64,000 bases of DNA from Halorubrum salipaludis (GTDB taxonomy: Archaea; Halobacteriota; Halobacteria; Halobacteriales; Haloferacaceae), in the NCBI RefSeq assembly GCF_002286985.1, contig NZ_NSKC01000002.1, positions 372,001-436,000 on the forward strand, in the 5' to 3' direction. The position numbers were made by a program, and so were the translations under genes. The notes under the pieces were generated by a model, which saw only the letters and a list, made by a program, of their open reading frames with translations, was not told where the DNA came from and searched no databases. Shown in pieces: positions 59,267-64,000 of the stretch (positions are counted from its first letter, which is position 1; every line of letters starts with the position of its first letter).

Positions 59267-60922
59267 ATGGGCGCGGACAACGTCGACGTGTTCCAGCGGC
59301 TGGTGTTCAGCGTGCCGCCGCTCTCGCGGCAGCTCCCCGCCATGGCGGTCCTCTCGGTCGTCTACAGCGTCGTCGCGTTCGCCGCCTTCTCGGCGTTCAC
59401 GCCGTTCTCGCCGGAGCCGTCGACGCTCCTCCCGGTCGCGGTGCTGCTCTTCCTGCTCCCCTTCCTGTTCGCCGGGGAGCTGTTCCACCGCGTCCTCCCG
59501 GAGTACCCGCGGTCGTGGAGCTTCTTCCTCGCCGCGACCAACCAGTTCGTCACGTTCGTCTACGCGCTGGTCCTCTCCGGGGCGAACGACGTGGGGAGCG
59601 CGTGGAGCATCGTCTGGCTCCTCTTCATCACGGTCTACCTGATCAACATCCTCGCGCTCGTCGTCTCGACGGGGATCGACCGCTACAAGCGGATCCTCCT
59701 CGTCGCGCTCGCGGAGCCGGCGGCGCTGATCGCCGCCTTCTACGCGTTCGCCGGCGGGGACCTGGGGTTCTCGACGTATCGCCACGTGTTCGCGTTCGCC
59801 TCGCTGCTCATCGCGGCGGCGTTTCTCGTGTTGGTGCTCGCGATCGTCGACTACCTCATCCGGAGCAACACCGACGTCTCCGCGTTCGAGCTCACCTCCG
59901 GCATCCTCCAGAACGACCGCGCCTCGCTCGATCTGGGGATCGAGGCCGAGCCCGCCGTCGAGACGCTCGCGATCGACAACGGCGACCGGCTGACGCTCGT
60001 CGCGCCCTGGGTCCACCCCGGGCCCCTCGGCGGGTTCGGCGGCGGCCAGCTGAGCGGGAACGTCATCGACGCCCTGAACGACGGCGACGAGGGCGAGAGC
60101 GGCTTCTTCCTCCACGTCCCCTGCACGCACAAGGAGGACCTCTCGAACCCGGACGACGCCGCGAAGATCCTCGACGCCGTCGCCGACCCGAACCGCGTCG
60201 ACCGCGCGTCGCGGCTGGTGAGTCACGACTACGGCGAGATCCAGTTTCACGGGCGACAGATTGGCGACAAGCAGGTGATATTCCTCCACGGCGAGGGGAT
60301 CGACGACTACGACACGGGGGTGTTCATGGGCGACGTCGACGAGTCCGAGGTGTTGCTCGTGGACCTCCACAAACACGACCTACAGAACGGACCGGAGAAG
60401 GAGGTGCTGTACGGCTCCGCGGAGGCGGACCGGCTGAAGCGTCACTTCGACGACTTCCGCGACCGGCTCGCCGACGCGCCCCTGCGCGACTACGCGGCGG
60501 GGTTCGCGGTCCGCCGCGCGGACCAGGACGTGGCGGCGGTCGTCGAGGCGGTCGACGGTCAGGAGGTGCTGTGGATGGGGATCGACACCAACGGGGTCAC
60601 GCCCGACGTGCGCGAGCTGGCGGCCGACTACCGCGGGGAGTTCGACGAGGTCCTGATCTTCTCGACGGACACCCACGCCTCCATCCACGAGCTCGCGAAC
60701 ACGACGCGATCCGACACCGACGCGCTTCGCGAGGCGGTCGAGCGCGCCGCCGCCGAGGTGGCCCCCGCGACGATCGGCCTGACCAGTCGGCGGACCCGCC
60801 CCCTCAAGCTCCTGAAAAACGACTACAACGGACTCGTCTTCAGCGTCAACATCCTGATCCGGCTGACGATCATCGCGCTCGTGATCTTGTACGGACTGCT
60901 CGTCGTCTGGCTGTTCTTCTGA
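59267..60922 (+). CDS. DUF2070 membrane protein
   Basis: A 551-residue archaeal protein with about six helices in the first 200 residues, a large soluble domain (about 205-510) with APWVHPGPLGGFGGGQLSG, FLHVPCTHKEDLSNP and LVDLHKHDLQNG motifs, and one last helix. The His/Asp/Cys motifs could bind metal. DUF2070 is widespread in archaea without a known function. It begins right after the glycosyltransferase stop, so a joint role in lipid or glycan modification is possible. Confidence 0.85.
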   Translation: MGADNVDVFQRLVFSVPPLSRQLPAMAVLSVVYSVVAFAAFSAFTPFSPEPSTLLPVAVLLFLLPFLFAGELFHRVLPEYPRSWSFFLAATNQFVTFVYALVLSGANDVGSAWSIVWLLFITVYLINILALVVSTGIDRYKRILLVALAEPAALIAAFYAFAGGDLGFSTYRHVFAFASLLIAAAFLVLVLAIVDYLIRSNTDVSAFELTSGILQNDRASLDLGIEAEPAVETLAIDNGDRLTLVAPWVHPGPLGGFGGGQLSGNVIDALNDGDEGESGFFLHVPCTHKEDLSNPDDAAKILDAVADPNRVDRASRLVSHDYGEIQFHGRQIGDKQVIFLHGEGIDDYDTGVFMGDVDESEVLLVDLHKHDLQNGPEKEVLYGSAEADRLKRHFDDFRDRLADAPLRDYAAGFAVRRADQDVAAVVEAVDGQEVLWMGIDTNGVTPDVRELAADYRGEFDEVLIFSTDTHASIHELANTTRSDTDALREAVERAAAEVAPATIGLTSRRTRPLKLLKNDYNGLVFSVNILIRLTIIALVILYGLLVVWLFF

Positions 60923-60976
60923 CCGGCCGCGGTCCGCTCCGCGAGAAGACGAGGGGATTCCGGAGAACGCTCCGAC

Positions 60977-61333
60977 TCAGAACGTGATGATCTCGTAGTC
61001 GTCGTCGACGAGCGACCGGATGCTCGGGTGGCCGTCGTAGTCGTCGAGGGTGACGAGGCCGGCGTCGGCGACGGCCTCGTCGACGCCGAACGCGCCGGAA
61101 CAGTAGTCACAGACTGCGGCGTCGTCGCGGACCGCCTGATACAGCTCGTGGTAGTCGCTGTCCTCGTCTTCCAGTTCGGGAATCCACTGGGTCCCCGCGC
61201 CGTCGAAGATGAGTTCGAGCTCGTCGGCGTCGTTCTCCGCGAACTCCTTGGCCGCCTCCAGCGCGTTCGCCATGCGACCGTAGTCGGCGTGCGACTCGTT
61301 GCCGGCGAGAATCACGATTGCTGCTTTTGCCAT
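60977..61333 (-). CDS. DsrE-family protein
   Basis: A 118-residue protein with the DsrE fold: AAIVILAGNESHADYGRMAN, LELIFDGAG and VCDYCSGAFG, where Cys75 and Cys78 form a CxxC pair in the position of the active DsrE cysteine. It may carry or sense sulfane sulfur. It is the last gene of a leftward group of sulfur-type proteins; the 228-bp gap before it holds no clear gene and no copy of the 23-bp sulfur motif. Confidence 0.85.
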   Translation of the reverse strand: MAKAAIVILAGNESHADYGRMANALEAAKEFAENDADELELIFDGAGTQWIPELEDEDSDYHELYQAVRDDAAVCDYCSGAFGVDEAVADAGLVTLDDYDGHPSIRSLVDDDYEIITF

Positions 61334-61561
61334 CGTGGGTCACGGTAGCGGCCATCGACGCATAACCCCCCGGCGGCTGTGTGTCCGAAACGCCGACTCG
61401 TCACGTGATCGCATGCCAATCGGCTTCCCGGCTGAGCCCGATCCGGATCACTCGTGGCAGTGGTGGTGGCGTCTGTCTCGGCCGAATCGGCCGGGTTGGG
61501 CGCGGTCGACGACCGTCAGGACCTCGACGTGGTACGGCGGCCGGTCGTCGTTCCGGAAGGC

Positions 61562-61945
61562 TCAGAGCGTGATGACCTGGTCGACGCCGACCTCGCCGAG
61601 CGCCGCGTAGAGGTCCGGGAAGCAGCCGACGGTCGCGCCCTCGACGGTGTCCGTCGGCTCGTAGTGGTCGCGGCCGTGCTCGTCAGTGTGGTCGAACTCG
61701 GCGAGCCCCCGACGGCTCGCGCACTGGTCGCACAGCATGAGCAGGATCTCCTGTTCGGCCGCCACGTCCGCGAGCCGCCGGCCCAGCGGGTCGTCCTCGC
61801 GGAGCGCGTAGGTGTTGTCGTGGAAGAAGAACATCCCGACCACGTCGGCGCCGTGCGCGCCCGCCTCCAACTGCGGGAGGATCATGTCGCCGAGCACGTA
61901 GTCGATCGTCTGTCCCGCCGTCGCGAACACGTATGCGACCTTCAT
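61562..61945 (-). CDS. DsrE-family protein
   Basis: A 127-residue DsrE-like protein (MKVAYVFATAGQTIDYVLGD at the start) with LMLCDQCASRRG, again a CxxC pair (Cys72, Cys75), and a third Cys in VGCFPDLY. It differs from its neighbour in the fold's middle, so this is not a recent duplication. It lies 87 bp after the beta-propeller gene on the same strand and probably belongs with it. Confidence 0.85.
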   Translation of the reverse strand: MKVAYVFATAGQTIDYVLGDMILPQLEAGAHGADVVGMFFFHDNTYALREDDPLGRRLADVAAEQEILLMLCDQCASRRGLAEFDHTDEHGRDHYEPTDTVEGATVGCFPDLYAALGEVGVDQVITL

Positions 61946-62032
61946 ACGCCGGTCACAGGCGGTGACGGCTTGGCTCCGCGTTCGTCGGCAGGAATCTCCG
62001 GGGTCGGTGACGCGGGGCTCGGGATCCGGCCG

Positions 62033-63073
62033 TCAGACCACGACCGACCCGAACGGGTACGCCGGCGAGTCCGCGGTCCAGACGGTCCCAGAGTCGACGT
62101 CGACGAGGGAGACGCGGTCGTCGTCGTAGTGCGAGACGGCGAGCCGCCCGTCGCCGGCCGGGGTCGCGACCAGCCCGGGCGCCGCCGTCTCGACGCGCTC
62201 GCCGTCGAGCGACCGGAGGCCGGACGCCTCGGCGTCGAGCACCCACCAGCGCCCGGCGAGCCGGAACACGTCGACCGGTCTGGAGAACCCCTCGTGGACC
62301 GCGATCGGCTCCAAGCCGAGGTCGAACTCGTGGACGACGCCGTCGCCGCGGCCGGGGACGAACACGCGGCCCTCGGTGACGACGAGGTCGTAGGGATCGG
62401 CGCCGACCGCGGCCTCGGCGGCGGTCGGCTCGACGAGGGAGAGCGAACCGGACTCGGCACCGGTCTCGAAGGAGACGACGCGCGCGCCGCGTTGGTCGAC
62501 CGCGTACCCGCGAGTTCCGTCGGACGAGACCGCGATGCCCTGCACGCGCGCGTCGTCGCCGGCGTCGATCGCGGCGAGCCGATCGCGGGTCTCGGTGTCG
62601 ACGACGTCCACGACGCCCTCGCGTCGGCTCCCCGAGTAGAGTCGCGTTCCGTCCGGCGAGACGGCGAGCTCGTGCGGCTCGGCGCCGACGGCGACCCGAT
62701 CGACGAGGGTCAGGCGCTCGGGGTCGATGACGGCGAGGGCGTCGCCGGCGGAACAGGAGACGTACAGCTCGCCGTTCGCGGCCGCGAAGTGCGACGGCCC
62801 CAACACGCCGGTCTCGACCCGGGTCACCTCGCCGCTCGGGTCGACCGCGGTGACGGCGCGCTCGCCCATGGTCGCGACGACGGTCCGCCCGCGACACGTC
62901 GTCGCGTGGACCGGATGGCTCCCCACCGGGACCTCGCCGAGGCGCTCGCCCGTGTCGAGCGCGAACAGCGCGAGGCTGTCGGCGCCCTCGCAGGGGACCG
63001 CGAGGACGCGATCGCCGGAGATGCCGTCTCCGGCGTCGGTCGACGCGTCGTCCCGCTCGACCTCCTCGGTCAT
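62033..63073 (-). CDS. YncE-like beta-propeller protein
   Basis: A 346-residue protein of YVTN/WD-type blades, with repeats such as GAEPHELAVSPDGTRLYSGS and VQGIAVSSDGTRGYAVD. No signal peptide is visible, so it is probably cytoplasmic. Two Cys (AVPCEGAD, SCSAGD) are not in a known motif. Its ATG overlaps the stop of the rhodanese-like gene (ATGA), and two DsrE genes follow. The role may be as a scaffold or sensor for that set; this is inference. Confidence 0.78.
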   Translation of the reverse strand: MTEEVERDDASTDAGDGISGDRVLAVPCEGADSLALFALDTGERLGEVPVGSHPVHATTCRGRTVVATMGERAVTAVDPSGEVTRVETGVLGPSHFAAANGELYVSCSAGDALAVIDPERLTLVDRVAVGAEPHELAVSPDGTRLYSGSRREGVVDVVDTETRDRLAAIDAGDDARVQGIAVSSDGTRGYAVDQRGARVVSFETGAESGSLSLVEPTAAEAAVGADPYDLVVTEGRVFVPGRGDGVVHEFDLGLEPIAVHEGFSRPVDVFRLAGRWWVLDAEASGLRSLDGERVETAAPGLVATPAGDGRLAVSHYDDDRVSLVDVDSGTVWTADSPAYPFGSVVV

Positions 63074-63984
63074 CCCGTACAGGAGAAGTCGCCGCCGTCG
63101 TCGTCGCCGCCGACGCTCCCGTCGGTCTCGACGACGACGTTCGTCGCCGTCTCGACCGGGTATCGCCCCCGATCGCCGTCGACGTTCGCCCACTCGCCGA
63201 AGCCGCCGTCGTACAGCCGCACGTCCGCGAAGCCGATCGCCTTCAGCGTCAGCCAGGTCGAGGTGGGGTCGACGTTGTCGTCGCCGTAGACGACGACCGG
63301 CTCGCCGCGGTCGAGCTCCGCCTCGCTCTCGTACAGCTGGACGAGCCGGGTGGGTTCGGTCATCCGGCGCCCGGAGACGTTTCCGACCCAGTGGACGTCG
63401 ACCGCGCCCGGGAGGTGGCCGTGCCGGTCGTGGTCGCCGTTCAGGGCGTCCGAGCCCGCGGCGGCGAGATATGCCTCCGGGACGCGCACGTCGACGAGGC
63501 CGGGCCCGTCGGCGTTGAACGTCCCGACCCGATCTGCGATCCACTCGCGGGTGACCCACGCCGAGTCGTCCGGCTCCGGCTCGTACTCGGTCGGCGAGAC
63601 GCGGTCCCGCGACCCCGTTCCGAGCCGGCCGTTCCAGGCGGAGAGCCCGCCGTTGAGGACGCGGATCGACCCCTCGTGACCGACCGCGGCGAGCGCGAAC
63701 GCGACGCGGGTGACGCGCGACCCGACGCTCGCGCCGTAGACGAGCACGTCGTCGTCCGGGGACACGCCGACCTCGCCGAACGCGGACGCGATCGCGTCGG
63801 CGTCGGGCACGTCGCCCTCCTCGGTCGACTCGCGGGCCGTGACCGCGTCGAACGGCACGCGTCGAGCGCGGTAGATGCGCTCCTCGCGGAACCGCTCCGG
63901 GTCGCGGGCGTCGAGGACGACGGTGTCCTCGCGGTTGTCGGCGAGCCAGCTCGGCCCGACGAAGTGGCCGACGTTGCCCGACAC
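63070..63984 (-). CDS. Thiosulfate sulfurtransferase-like protein without catalytic cysteine (possibly partial)
   Basis: A 304-residue tandem rhodanese-domain protein (about 1-125 and 140-280). In an active enzyme the second domain's loop starts VVYC; here it reads VVYGDDNVDPTST, with Gly234 in place of the Cys. The first-domain loop VYGASVGSR also lacks Cys, as is usual. The only cysteine is Cys302 in the C-terminal SCTG. GTG 63984 is taken as start, but the frame stays open to the edge of the window, so the N terminus may lie beyond it. It overlaps the beta-propeller gene. Confidence 0.82.
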   Translation of the reverse strand: MSGNVGHFVGPSWLADNREDTVVLDARDPERFREERIYRARRVPFDAVTARESTEEGDVPDADAIASAFGEVGVSPDDDVLVYGASVGSRVTRVAFALAAVGHEGSIRVLNGGLSAWNGRLGTGSRDRVSPTEYEPEPDDSAWVTREWIADRVGTFNADGPGLVDVRVPEAYLAAAGSDALNGDHDRHGHLPGAVDVHWVGNVSGRRMTEPTRLVQLYESEAELDRGEPVVVYGDDNVDPTSTWLTLKAIGFADVRLYDGGFGEWANVDGDRGRYPVETATNVVVETDGSVGGDDDGGDFSCTG

Positions 63985-64000
63985 CTCGTTCTGCGCCGCC

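Noticed and set aside
61451-61561. C-terminal extension of the DsrE protein by stop readthrough (in-frame open codons ending in a His-rich HHHCHE)
   Set aside because: 37 open codons after a TGA are expected by chance at this GC content, and the DsrE domain is already complete.

Overview
This 64 kb window is chromosomal DNA from a halophilic archaeon, most likely a Halorubrum-like haloarchaeon. The DNA is very GC-rich, the deduced proteins are strongly acidic, there is a Tat-type haloarchaeal lipoprotein, and several families are typical of archaea or haloarchaea: HTH_10/Bat-type regulator, DICT protein, DUF2070, TIGR00288-type NYN protein, split PurS/PurQ, Cdc6-like ATPase and Lhr-type helicase. 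I saw no rRNA, tRNA, CRISPR array or transposase gene.

Layout. 1-2.5 kb: the end of a winged-helix-like gene, then an aldehyde dehydrogenase divergent from a Bat-type regulator. 2.6-16.2 kb: a sulfur locus with a small cysteine-bearing HTH regulator, TauE exporter with a tiny membrane partner, tandem universal stress protein, a five-gene operon (rhodanese-metallo-beta-lactamase, two YeeE halves, PiT-family permease, MFS permease), TusA-DsrE2, TusA-SQR-DUF1641, thioredoxin and DUF302. 16.4-22.5 kb: proline dehydrogenase divergent from a complete branched-chain amino acid ABC transporter. 22.5-27.3 kb: a DMT permease, a RIO-like kinase, an acyl-CoA dehydrogenase and a DICT protein. 27.4-35.3 kb: the glycerol locus glpCBA divergent from glpK and a membrane protein. 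35.5-43.6 kb: Cdc6-like ATPase, HAD phosphatase, Lhr helicase and purU/purS/purQ. 43.6-51.7 kb: mixed housekeeping genes (solitary restriction-endonuclease-like protein, ilvD, stress protein, NYN protein, signal peptidase, gcvT). 51.9-57.8 kb: a formate/one-carbon block (FdhA-like oxidoreductase, formate-THF ligase) beside moaC and nnr. 58.2-60.9 kb: glycosyltransferase and DUF2070 protein. 61-64 kb: a second sulfur-type cluster of two DsrE proteins, a beta-propeller and a rhodanese-like protein without its catalytic cysteine.

Two signals stand out. First, a 23-bp motif of the form GTWTTG-N11-CAATAC, in several cases nearly palindromic, recurs just upstream of five separate sulfur transcription units between 4.5 and 15.6 kb, with a weaker copy before the HTH regulator gene. 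It looks like the operator of a sulfane-sulfur regulon. Second, three copies of a non-coding element (25671-26151 inverted, 37504-38238, 50673-51100) share 17-bp terminal inverted repeats, conserved inner blocks and paired TATA-like boxes. They carry different sets of perfect hairpins, most with three-base loops. They resemble a non-autonomous mobile element that gains and loses hairpin cassettes.

The sulfur genes together suggest uptake or export of sulfur oxyanions, oxidation of sulfide to sulfane sulfur (SQR), relay through TusA and DsrE2, and disposal of persulfide by the rhodanese-MBL fusion. The glycerol genes give kinase plus three-subunit glycerol-3-phosphate dehydrogenase. gcvT, formate-THF ligase, PurU and the formate dehydrogenase-like protein all touch folate-bound one-carbon units or formate and lie within about 14 kb of each other.
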